From Gordonia rhizosphera NBRC 16068 (GTDB taxonomy: Bacteria > Actinomycetota > Actinomycetes > Mycobacteriales > Mycobacteriaceae), in NCBI RefSeq assembly GCF_000298195.1, contig NZ_BAHC01000185.1:1-49084 (forward strand): a stretch of DNA of 49,084 nucleotides, written 5' to 3'. The position numbers and the translations under genes were made by a program. Below the pieces are notes generated by a model. It made no database searches. It was not told the origin of the DNA and saw nothing but the letters and a program-made list of their open reading frames with translations. Below are positions 1 to 7,670 of this stretch, piece after piece. Position 1 is the first letter of the stretch. Each line of letters begins with the position of its first letter.

Positions 1-29
1 GCACATATGCAGATCGTTATGGAGTGGAT

Positions 30-950
30 ATGGATACGCAGCTGTCATTCCGCCGGCTGGAGGTGTTTCGGCTGGTCGTCGAGGAGAGAAGCGTGACCCG
101 GGCTGCGGAGGTCTTGATGATCGCGCAGCCTGCGGTGTCGGCGCAGATTCGCGCACTCGAGTCATGGGTCGGCGCTCGGCTTTTCGTCCGTCGGGGCAAT
201 CGGCTGGTGCTCACCGAAGCGGGTGAACGCACCGCGGCGTGGGCCAAGGAGGTGCTCGCGGGGGCCGCACAGATCCGACGAGAGGTCGGCGACCTCTCAT
301 CCGGACAGACCGGCCGTGTGATCATCGCATCAAGCATGGCCGTCGGTACGTATCTGATCCCGCCGACGGTCGCACGACTGGGCCAGGAGCGCCCGCAGGC
401 CGACATCACCGTCGCGGTCGGCCGGCCCGACGAAGTGGTGCACGGTGTCGACACCGGGGAGTTCGACTTCGCCGTGTTGAACTGGGATGAGCGCGACATC
501 CCCGATTCCATGACCCTCGAGCTGCTGGTGCAGGCGCGTCTCGGGATCTTCGCCACGGCAGACCTCGTCACTCCCGGAACCTCCATGACGGTCGCCGAGG
601 CGATGCAATTGCCGTTCATCGGAGCCCCGAGTGACGTTGTCTACCAACGTAATCTCGTCGAACAGCTCCGGGCCGCCGATGCGCCGGAACCGCATTTCAC
701 GCTGCGTCTCGGCCACTCCGAGGCGATGATCCGCGCGGCGAGTGCGAATGACTGGGCGATCTTCGCACCCGTCTACGCACTCGCCGACGACCCTCGGCTA
801 CACGAGATCGACGTACCGGATCTGCACCTCACCGAACGCATCGTATTGCTGCAACGACGAGACCGAATTCCCTCACCCCTTCAGCGGGATGTGGTCTCCG
901 CCATCCGTACAGCCTTGCGCGAGTTCGATATCCGAGATCACCACGAATGA
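30..950 (+). CDS. LysR-family transcriptional regulator
   Basis: LysR-type regulator of about 306 residues, the usual family length. An N-terminal winged helix-turn-helix (about residues 5-63, including the stretch SVTRAAEVLMIAQPAVSAQI) is followed by a periplasmic-binding-protein-like effector domain (about 90-295). I chose the ATG at 30 because GGAG at 21-24 sits 5 nt upstream; an in-frame GTG at 24 would overlap that site. Its 3' end overlaps by 13 nt the end of the convergent flavin monooxygenase gene, which makes that gene a possible but unproven target. Effector unknown. Confidence 0.9.
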   Translation: MDTQLSFRRLEVFRLVVEERSVTRAAEVLMIAQPAVSAQIRALESWVGARLFVRRGNRLVLTEAGERTAAWAKEVLAGAAQIRREVGDLSSGQTGRVIIASSMAVGTYLIPPTVARLGQERPQADITVAVGRPDEVVHGVDTGEFDFAVLNWDERDIPDSMTLELLVQARLGIFATADLVTPGTSMTVAEAMQLPFIGAPSDVVYQRNLVEQLRAADAPEPHFTLRLGHSEAMIRAASANDWAIFAPVYALADDPRLHEIDVPDLHLTERIVLLQRRDRIPSPLQRDVVSAIRTALREFDIRDHHE

Positions 951-2083
951 TTCCGATCCGCCGGCGGACTCCAGACCCCGGCTTCACGGAGGATCTCCAG
1001 CACCGGAGCGAAGGTCTGCAGCTCGGCGGGGCTCCACAGCGGGAAGTTGATCAGCAGGTTCGTCGCGTCCGTCGACTTCTTGAGCTCGAGGATCTGCTCA
1101 GCCACGTGGGCCGGGGTTCCGATGAACTTCAGCATCGAGCCCGCGGCCCCGAACGCGCGTGCCGCCTTCTCGACTCCCATTTCAGCCCACATTTCTTGGG
1201 TGGATTCGATGGACCCGATGACGTCGGTCGCGATCTCCTTCGTCGCATCGATGTTGAGCGAGGTGAGCAGACGTTCGAAGACCTCCTCCGCCTCGCCGTC
1301 GCCCTCTCGAATCAGTGCCATCGAAAACGGGCACAACCCCACCTCACGGCCGGTGACCGCGGTCTGCTCCGCGAGTCGCGCACCGGCGCCGGCAACCATC
1401 TCAACGGAGTTACCCATGGCAACCAGCTGATCGCAATGGCGCGCTGCGAATGCGGTGCCGGCCGGCGAGGCGCCGGCACTGACCAGCAGGGGCCGAGGCT
1501 TGGCGGCCGGCCGGGGCAGTTTGATACGACCCTTTGCCCGATAGTAGGTGCCCTTGTGGTCGATCGGCTCCCCTTCGCTCCACAAAGCCTCGACCACCTC
1601 GACGAACTCCGACGCCATTCGATACCGCTCGTCGTGCTCGATGAAATCCTCGCCGAACAGTGCCGTCTCATCGGCGCTGAATCCGGTGACGACGTTCCAG
1701 GCCCACCGCCCGTCGCTGAAGGCGTCCAGCGTCGCTCCCATTCGAGCCACGTGTGTCGGGTGGTGATGAGTCGTGTGGAACGTCGAGGTCACCCCGATGT
1801 GCTCGGTCGCGGCGAAGAGCGCCATGGCCAGCAGCGGAGCGTGATACGCCGGCGATTGGTGGCCACCGCGCTCGGCGGCCCGCTGGTGGCCGGACCAGTT
1901 GTCCGCGATGAACAGGGAGTCGAAGCCCACGTCCTCCGCCGCTTGGGCAAGGGCGAGCAAGTTGGCCTTGTTCATGTCGGGCCGGGTCGATGCCGCCTCG
2001 TCCGAGTACAGAAAGTTCGTCTTGCCGGACGGAAAGAAGTATCCGAAGTGCAGCTCAGACGGGTCGAGAGATTGCGATTTCAT
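938..2083 (-). CDS. LLM-class flavin-dependent monooxygenase
   Basis: Predicted FMNH2-dependent oxygenase of the bacterial luciferase-like superfamily, 381 residues, close to the NtaA/SnaA/DszA/SsuD group. The family signature THHHPTHVARMGATLDAFS followed by DGRWAWNVVTGF is clear at about residues 110-140. Members oxidise sulfonates, thiophene sulfones, aminopolycarboxylates or pyrimidines with reduced flavin from a partner reductase. No flavin reductase lies beside it. The ATG at 2083 follows an AAGGGA sequence; upstream in-frame residues do not resemble the family. It is divergent from the acyl-CoA ligase at 2292 across an AT-rich gap. Substrate unknown. Confidence 0.85.
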   Translation of the reverse strand: MKSQSLDPSELHFGYFFPSGKTNFLYSDEAASTRPDMNKANLLALAQAAEDVGFDSLFIADNWSGHQRAAERGGHQSPAYHAPLLAMALFAATEHIGVTSTFHTTHHHPTHVARMGATLDAFSDGRWAWNVVTGFSADETALFGEDFIEHDERYRMASEFVEVVEALWSEGEPIDHKGTYYRAKGRIKLPRPAAKPRPLLVSAGASPAGTAFAARHCDQLVAMGNSVEMVAGAGARLAEQTAVTGREVGLCPFSMALIREGDGEAEEVFERLLTSLNIDATKEIATDVIGSIESTQEMWAEMGVEKAARAFGAAGSMLKFIGTPAHVAEQILELKKSTDATNLLINFPLWSPAELQTFAPVLEILREAGVWSPPADRNHSW

Positions 2084-2189
2084 GAGAGTCCCTTTTCGCT
2101 GTGAGGGATGGTGCCGCGGTGGGCTCCACGTGACCCTGATCACGGTATTCCGGCCTGACGTAAACGCAAATACCAATAATTGGACTCAG

Positions 2190-2291
2190 ACATAAGAGAT
2201 TCATGATGCCGACGATCGGTAGAAGCATAACTCTTTCATTATATGTTCATGAATATTTTGTTCTTGGAAATTATGTCCGTCGGTCTCTAAC
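2190..2291. promoter_or_regulatory. AT-rich divergent promoter region
   Basis: The gap between the flavin monooxygenase (start 2083) and the acyl-CoA ligase (2292) is markedly AT-rich compared with the surrounding DNA. It holds two near-repeats of TTCATGA (about 2210 and 2246) and runs such as TCATTATATG. It probably carries both divergent promoters and regulator sites. No individual -10/-35 pair could be assigned with confidence. Confidence 0.4.
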
Positions 2292-3923
2292 GTGACCGAG
2301 GACACCAATAGGTCAAGCACTCTCGCCCAAGTATCGAGTGCCGAAGAACAGGATCAGATCGCCATGTCGTTCGCTAGTCCATTCCGGTCCGTCTCGATCC
2401 CCGACACCGGCTTGGTGTCACATCTGCTCAGCGGATTGACGCCCGACGACCTTCAGCGGCGCGCACTGGTCGACCATGACAGCGGCGAGGTGTTGACCTA
2501 CGGCCAGCTGAGCCGTGCGGTTGACAACTTTGCCGCGCTCATCACGGCCGACGCCCGCGCGGGCGATGTCGCCGCGCTGATGGGGCCCAACTCTGCGCGA
2601 TGGGTGATCGCCTATCTCGGATACCTCAAAGCCGGGGTCACCGTGACACCGCTGACCACGCTCGCAACGGCAGAGGAGGTAGGCAAGCAGATCAGCCATT
2701 CCAACGCCGTCGTGGTCTTCACCGACTCCGCGACCGCGACCGCCGCCCGTGCCGGCGCCGAGATCGCTGGACTCACGAGCGACCGTGTTCGGCTCCTCGA
2801 CGACATCGACCTGTATCCCGATGCGGTTACGCCGATTCCGGATCGAGTTACGGACCCGCAGTCACATATCGCGGCCATCCCCTACTCGTCCGGGACGACA
2901 GGCGTGCCGAAGGGTGTGCTGCTCAGCCATCGCAATCTCGTAGCCAACGTCGCCCAGCTCGACGAAGCCATTGGCGTGGATGAGAACTCCACGGTGGTCG
3001 GAATCCTGCCGTTTGCCCACATCTATGGAATGTCCGTCGTCGTCAACCTGTCGCTGCGCAAGCGGGCGACCATCGTGACGATGCGACGGTTCGACCTCGA
3101 GCGATTCCTCTCGGCGATCGAGGCCTGGCGGGGAACCCATCTACCGGTCGCACCGCCGGTGATGGTTGCGCTCGGTAAGTCTCCGCTGGTCGACGTCTAC
3201 GACCTCTCCTCGGTCCGCCTCATACTGTCGGGGGCCGCCCCCTTGGACTCGGCGCTTGCCGAAACGGTGGAACGACGGTTTGGCTGCGCAGTACGACAGG
3301 CCTACGGGATGACCGAGATGAGCCCCGTCAGTCACATCGCGCCGCTTGCGGACACGACCATCCCAGCCGCATCCGTGGGCTTCGCGGTGCCGAACATGTC
3401 CTGCAAACTCGTAGATCCCGAGAACGACACAGAAATCCAGCAACCCACGACCGGCACCAGTTCCCCGGGCGAGTTGTGGTGCAGCGGACCCAACGTGATG
3501 GTCGGCTATCTGGACAACGCCCAGGCCACCGCGGGAGCCCTCGACGACGAAGGCTATCTGCACACCGGCGACATCGCGGTCGTGGACGCCGCCGGACACG
3601 TGACGATCGTCGACCGACTCAAAGAGCTCATCAAGTACAAGGGGTACCAGGTCGCACCGGCGGAACTTGAGGGAATTCTATTGGAACACCGTCAGATTGC
3701 GGACACCGCAGTTGTCGGCCACCCACTGGGCAACGGCGACGAGGCGCCGCACGCGTTCGTCGTTCGGGCACCGGGATCGAACCTCACGATCGACGCCGTC
3801 CTCGAACACGTGCAGAGCCGCGTTGCGCCATACAAGATGATCCGCAAGGTCTCATTCGTCGAGGTCATACCGAAGTCCGCGTCGGGGAAGATTCTTCGTC
3901 GCGAGCTTCGCGAACGGCTGTGA
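2292..3923 (+). CDS. Acyl-CoA synthetase (4-coumarate:CoA ligase-like)
   Basis: Class I adenylate-forming enzyme of 543 residues that would activate a carboxylic acid through acyl-AMP to an acyl-CoA. Visible motifs in order: the phosphate loop SSGTTGVPKGVLLSHRN, the A5 motif AYGMTEMSP, HTGDI, the hinge region VDRLKELIKYKGYQV and the C-terminal catalytic lysine motif PKSASGKILRRELR. The GTG at 2292 has no clear ribosome site. An ATG at 2364 (MSFASPF) is a reasonable alternative start and would lose 24 poorly conserved residues. Substrate is not predictable from sequence alone; aryl or medium-chain acids are typical of the family. Confidence 0.88.
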   Translation: MTEDTNRSSTLAQVSSAEEQDQIAMSFASPFRSVSIPDTGLVSHLLSGLTPDDLQRRALVDHDSGEVLTYGQLSRAVDNFAALITADARAGDVAALMGPNSARWVIAYLGYLKAGVTVTPLTTLATAEEVGKQISHSNAVVVFTDSATATAARAGAEIAGLTSDRVRLLDDIDLYPDAVTPIPDRVTDPQSHIAAIPYSSGTTGVPKGVLLSHRNLVANVAQLDEAIGVDENSTVVGILPFAHIYGMSVVVNLSLRKRATIVTMRRFDLERFLSAIEAWRGTHLPVAPPVMVALGKSPLVDVYDLSSVRLILSGAAPLDSALAETVERRFGCAVRQAYGMTEMSPVSHIAPLADTTIPAASVGFAVPNMSCKLVDPENDTEIQQPTTGTSSPGELWCSGPNVMVGYLDNAQATAGALDDEGYLHTGDIAVVDAAGHVTIVDRLKELIKYKGYQVAPAELEGILLEHRQIADTAVVGHPLGNGDEAPHAFVVRAPGSNLTIDAVLEHVQSRVAPYKMIRKVSFVEVIPKSASGKILRRELRERL

Positions 3924-3955
3924 TCAGACGACGCCCAGATCGTTTGTCTCGACCC

Positions 3956-5617
3956 TCACCCATCACGCAGCCTGCGCCGCAACAACTTCCCCGTCGCCGA
4001 CCGGGGTAGCGCACCGACCAACTCCACCTCGCGCGGATACTTGTACGCCGCCATCCGTGCGCGGCAGTACTCCACCAGATCGGCCTCGGACACCAAACTC
4101 CCGGGCCGCAGCACCACGAACGCCTTCGCACTCTCGCCTCGGTAGTCGTCGGGAATCCCTACGACCGCCACCTCCTCGACATCCGGATGGCGGCCGAGCA
4201 CCAGTTCCACCTCATGCGGCCAGATCTTGTACCCGGAGGCGTTGATCACGTCCTTGCTCCGGTCGACGACGTAGAACCACCCGTCGTCATCCATGAACCC
4301 GATGTCGCCGGTGTGCAACTCACCACCTGAGAGGGCCGTCGCGGTCGCCTCGGGGTCCTCCCAGTAGCCGGGGATGACCTGCGGTCCGGTGGTGATCAAC
4401 TCCCCGATCTCCCCGACCGGGAGGTCGCGGCCCTCGTCGTCGACGACGCGCACCACGGTGTCCGACACCGGGATACCGACCGACAGCACCCCGGTCTCCT
4501 TGTCGACCGGCGCGCGCAGTTCCGGCGGCACGATATGCGACGGGGAGGTGGTCTCGGTCTGCCCGTAGATGTTGTGCACGTATCCGCCGAGCGCATCCTC
4601 GAGCCGTTGCTCGACGACGGGATCGATCGGCGCGCCACCCGAATAGCGCAATCGCAGAGAACTCATCTCGTCGCGGGTGATGTCCGATTCGTCGGCAAGG
4701 CCCAAGTAGGCGGTGATCGCGGCGACGGCGAAAGCCGGTTGCCACTCACGGATCGCGTCGGCGATCACCGCGGGCGCGATGCGGTGGGTCAGCACCAGCG
4801 GGGATCGCATCAGCATCGCCAGCGTCACCGCGCCGACGAGTCCGGTGACATGAAAGACGGGCGCGAGCGCCAGAATCGGTTCACCCGCGCGCAACCGTGT
4901 CCAGTCGCGGTAGGTCTGTGTATTGAAGGTCAGATTCGCGTGGCTGATCTGTGCACCCTTCGGAAAGCCTGTGGTGCCCGACGTCCCCAGCAACACAGCG
5001 ACGTCACCTGGACCGACCGGACGCCGGATCGGGCGTCCGCCCGGGTGATCGGCAATCAACGACGCCAGGTCGATCGTGTCCGCCGGTCGGTGTCGCCGCA
5101 CACCGTCGAAGATCCGCGGGTCATCACGCGACTGACCGTCGAGCGCCGAAACGGTCACGACGATCGGCACCGTGATGTCACGCTCGGTGTCGGAAAGCAC
5201 ATCCCTGGCGATCTCGAGGTAGAGATCGTCGAGCGCCAGCAACCCCGTCGGCCGGTACCGCCGGAGGAAATAGGCGAACTCGTCACTCTTGCTCATCGGA
5301 GTGATCGCCGTGGCGATGCCACCGCATTTCCACGCCGCGACAAGTCCGATGACGAAGGCCGGGTTGTTCTGAACGAACAGCGCCAGACGATGACCGGAGC
5401 GGAACCCGCGGGCGGCCAATAGTGCGGCCAGGGCATCGGAGGCCGCATCGAGTTCGGCCCACGTCATCGTGGCATCGAAGTAATGAATCGCCGGACCATC
5501 GGGGGCGCCCGCCACCGCGGCGTCGAAGATGTCGAGCGCGGTGCCGTACTCGACGCGCTGATGGGCGGGACGACCGTCGTAGTGCGCAAGCCATGGTCGG
5601 TCGTCGTACGTCGTCAC
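3956..5617 (-). CDS. Class I adenylate-forming acyl-CoA ligase (paralogue A)
   Basis: AMP-binding CoA ligase of 553 residues with GTSGTTGFPKGAQISHAN, IYGQTETTSPSH, HTGDIGFMDDDGW, VVDRSKDVINASGYKIWP and PRSATGKLLRRRLR. It starts at a GTG at 5617 behind a strong purine-rich site (GGGAGGGAGGGAG); upstream in-frame sequence is not family-like. Its N terminus (DRPWLAHYDGRPA) and overall sequence mark it as a close paralogue of the ligase at 7667-9325. The two flank the XRE-TetR regulator in opposite orientations, so both may be controlled by it. Substrate unknown. Confidence 0.9.
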   Translation of the reverse strand: MTTYDDRPWLAHYDGRPAHQRVEYGTALDIFDAAVAGAPDGPAIHYFDATMTWAELDAASDALAALLAARGFRSGHRLALFVQNNPAFVIGLVAAWKCGGIATAITPMSKSDEFAYFLRRYRPTGLLALDDLYLEIARDVLSDTERDITVPIVVTVSALDGQSRDDPRIFDGVRRHRPADTIDLASLIADHPGGRPIRRPVGPGDVAVLLGTSGTTGFPKGAQISHANLTFNTQTYRDWTRLRAGEPILALAPVFHVTGLVGAVTLAMLMRSPLVLTHRIAPAVIADAIREWQPAFAVAAITAYLGLADESDITRDEMSSLRLRYSGGAPIDPVVEQRLEDALGGYVHNIYGQTETTSPSHIVPPELRAPVDKETGVLSVGIPVSDTVVRVVDDEGRDLPVGEIGELITTGPQVIPGYWEDPEATATALSGGELHTGDIGFMDDDGWFYVVDRSKDVINASGYKIWPHEVELVLGRHPDVEEVAVVGIPDDYRGESAKAFVVLRPGSLVSEADLVEYCRARMAAYKYPREVELVGALPRSATGKLLRRRLRDG

Positions 5618-5700
5618 GCCGACTCCCTCCCTCCCCTCACGCGGCGAACCCTCCAGCAGAAGTCTACGGACGCCACCGGCCCTCCCACCAACAAGTAGTC

Positions 5701-5719
5701 TGTTCAGCATGCCTGAACA
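5701..5719. promoter_or_regulatory. Palindromic operator over the regulator start codon
   Basis: TGTTCAG-CATGC-CTGAACA is a perfect 7-bp inverted repeat with a 5-nt centre that spans the ATG at 5709. A -10-like TAGTCT (5696-5701) lies 13 nt before the ATG, so the transcript is probably leaderless and the palindrome would cover the transcription start. This is the expected layout for autorepression by the XRE-TetR protein, and would also affect the divergent ligase. Binding is inferred. Confidence 0.6.
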
Positions 5720-6563
5720 CAATGGGGCAGGGCCGGCGGTGCGGCAGGCCCGCGTCCGGTCTGGGCTGACGCTGCGCGCTCTCGCGTCGGCGATCGGCGT
5801 GAGCGTCGGGACGATGAGCGCCATCGAGAACGGGAAGGTCGCTCTGACCATCGACCGGCTCACCGAGATCGCCCGGCACCTCGACGTCCCGCCGGCGCAC
5901 CTGCTGCGTCCGCAACCCGAGGTCGCCGAGGATGCCGAGGTCCCGCCCGCGGCCGCGGGCGACTGGCGATACTTCGCCGAGTTGGACCTCGACCCGGCGC
6001 TGCGGGCCGCGATCGAGGTGTTCACCGAGATGGGCTATCACGGCGCCACGATGCGGCTGGTGGCAACCGCCGCCGACAGCAGCGTCGCGGGCATCTACCA
6101 CTACCACCGCAGCAAACAGCATCTGCTCGCCACGCTGATGGACCTGACGCTGCACGATCTCGAATCACGGGTAATCGCCGCAGATGCCGAGGGCGGCGCG
6201 CCCGCCGAACGATTCATGCGGATGGTGGAGGCCATTGCCCTCTACCACACAATGCGCCGCGACCTCGCGTTCATCTCCGCGACGGAGATGCGAAGCCTCG
6301 AGGAACCCGACCGCAGTCGCATCGTCGCCATGCGGAGACGACTCCAGGACCGGCTCGATGCCGCCGCAGTCGCCGCGACCGAGGACGGCACCTTCACCAC
6401 CGCCCATCCACGCGACACCGCACGCGCCGTCGCCACCATGTGCATGGCCCTGCCGTACTGGTTCTCCGCCACCGGACCGATGTCGGCCGGCGAGGTCGCT
6501 CGTCAATACGCCGACCACTCACTGGCGATGATGCAGGCACCGCCACGAGTTCAGGGAAGCTGA
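5709..6563 (+). CDS. XRE-TetR fusion transcriptional regulator
   Basis: 284-residue regulator with two DNA-binding modules. Residues about 10-62 form a Cro/CI-type (XRE) helix-turn-helix (GLTLRALASAIGVSVGTMSA, then IENGK). Residues about 92-140 form a TetR-type helix-turn-helix (MRLVATAADSSVAGIYHYHR then SKQHLLATL), followed by a TetR-like ligand domain to about 275. The linker is Pro/Ala/Glu-rich (about 66-88). Gene position between two paralogous acyl-CoA ligases and upstream of a cyclase suggests a repressor of that pathway responding to an acid or acyl-CoA. Palindromes with TGAAC/GTTCA half-sites lie at its own start and before the cyclase gene. Domain calls are from sequence; the role is inferred. 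Confidence 0.85.
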   Translation: MPEHNGAGPAVRQARVRSGLTLRALASAIGVSVGTMSAIENGKVALTIDRLTEIARHLDVPPAHLLRPQPEVAEDAEVPPAAAGDWRYFAELDLDPALRAAIEVFTEMGYHGATMRLVATAADSSVAGIYHYHRSKQHLLATLMDLTLHDLESRVIAADAEGGAPAERFMRMVEAIALYHTMRRDLAFISATEMRSLEEPDRSRIVAMRRRLQDRLDAAAVAATEDGTFTTAHPRDTARAVATMCMALPYWFSATGPMSAGEVARQYADHSLAMMQAPPRVQGS

Positions 6564-6611
6564 ACTTCGAAACCCCGCTCCGGACATCGAGATTCGGTTC
6601 GGGTCAGCCCC

Positions 6612-6684
6612 TTGACGCGCGCCCGATTCCCTGTGATGCTCATCTCACTGAACATCCCGAACGTTCGATCGGAACGTTCAGTTC
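6612..6684 (+). promoter_or_regulatory. Promoter and clustered GAACGTTC operators
   Basis: A TTGACG hexamer (6612-6617) with a downstream GATGCT (about 6635) gives a plausible promoter for the cyclase-ligase operon. Immediately downstream are TGAAC (6649-6653), the 8-bp palindrome GAACGTTC at 6659-6666, the same palindrome again at 6672-6679, and GTTCA at 6681-6685. The half-site matches the palindrome at 5701-5719, suggesting one regulator (the XRE-TetR protein) acts at both places. Positions come from the sequence; function is inferred. Confidence 0.5.
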
Positions 6685-6713
6685 ATCGTCATCACTCAGC
6701 GGAGAGGACGCTC

Positions 6714-7670
6714 ATGACCACTGCACCCGATCTGACCGAACTGCTCGACGGCTCGCCCAGCAACTGGGGCAAATGGGGCCCCGACGACGAGGTGGGCAGC
6801 CTGAACTACCTCACGGCCGAGCAGGTGCTGCGCGGCGCATCGTTGATCAAGAAGGGTGCGCTGTTCACCCTCCAGCGCCTTATCGGCGACCCGAACGGTG
6901 ACCCGGTCTGGCCCGGCCGCAGCCCCGCGACGCGCGAGATGATCCTCGACGAGTCCCACTGGGACGAGGGCGGCGACGGACCCGCCTTCCCCGGCGGTCT
7001 GCACTACGCCGACGACAAGATCAACGCTTTCCTGCAGGGTTCCACACAGTACGACGCGCTCGGACACGTCTGGTACGACGGCCAGATCTGGAACGGGTAC
7101 GACGCTCGCACCACCATCGGCGGTCTGGACAAGGCCAGCGTCGAGCCCATCGCCGAGCGCGGTGTCGCCGGTCGGGCAGTCCTGCTCGACATGGCCCGTT
7201 ACCAGGGCGTGGACTGCCTGGGGCCGCGCGAGACCTTCGACCACACCGATCTCGAGAAGTGCGCCGCCGCACAGGGTATCGAGATCCGTCCGCGCGACAT
7301 CCTGCTGATCCGCACCAACCACCTCGAACTGTTCTTCCGCCAGGGTGAGGGCTTCTACGAGGACTTCTGCGAACCCGGACTCGTCTACTCGCCGGAACTC
7401 GTGCAGTGGTTCCAGGACAAAGAGATCCCGAACCTGGTCACCGACACCATCGCCAACGAGGTCACCACCGACCCGCACAACGGCGTCGCACTCGTCCTGC
7501 ACAACGCGCTGATGCGCAACCTGGGTATCGCGTTCACCGAGATCTGCGATCTGGAGAAGCTCGCCGCCGACTGTGCCGAGGACGGCGCCTACGAGTTCTT
7601 CTACGTGGCCGCACCGCTGAAGATCCACAATGCCACGGGGTCTCCGGTGAACCCGGTGGTGATCAAGTGA
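6714..7670 (+). CDS. Cyclase-family metal-dependent hydrolase
   Basis: 318-residue member of the cyclase family (PF04199 type, related to bacterial kynurenine formamidase), normally Mn/Zn-dependent hydrolases opening lactam, amide or lactone bonds. The metal-site region appears as QYDALGHVWYDG (about residues 104-115) with further conserved H and E residues near EICDLEKLA in the C-terminal part. The ATG at 6714 has GGAGAGGA upstream. Its stop overlaps the GTG of the following ligase (GTGA), so the two are translationally coupled and likely act on the same substrate: ring or amide opening to a free acid, then CoA activation. Exact substrate unknown. Confidence 0.85.
   Translation: MTTAPDLTELLDGSPSNWGKWGPDDEVGSLNYLTAEQVLRGASLIKKGALFTLQRLIGDPNGDPVWPGRSPATREMILDESHWDEGGDGPAFPGGLHYADDKINAFLQGSTQYDALGHVWYDGQIWNGYDARTTIGGLDKASVEPIAERGVAGRAVLLDMARYQGVDCLGPRETFDHTDLEKCAAAQGIEIRPRDILLIRTNHLELFFRQGEGFYEDFCEPGLVYSPELVQWFQDKEIPNLVTDTIANEVTTDPHNGVALVLHNALMRNLGIAFTEICDLEKLAADCAEDGAYEFFYVAAPLKIHNATGSPVNPVVIK

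Noticed and set aside
3956..6025. Extended N terminus for the minus-strand ligase up to 6025
   Set aside because: The extra residues overlap the divergent regulator gene, are Arg/Ser-rich with no homology, and a strong ribosome site supports the GTG at 5617.
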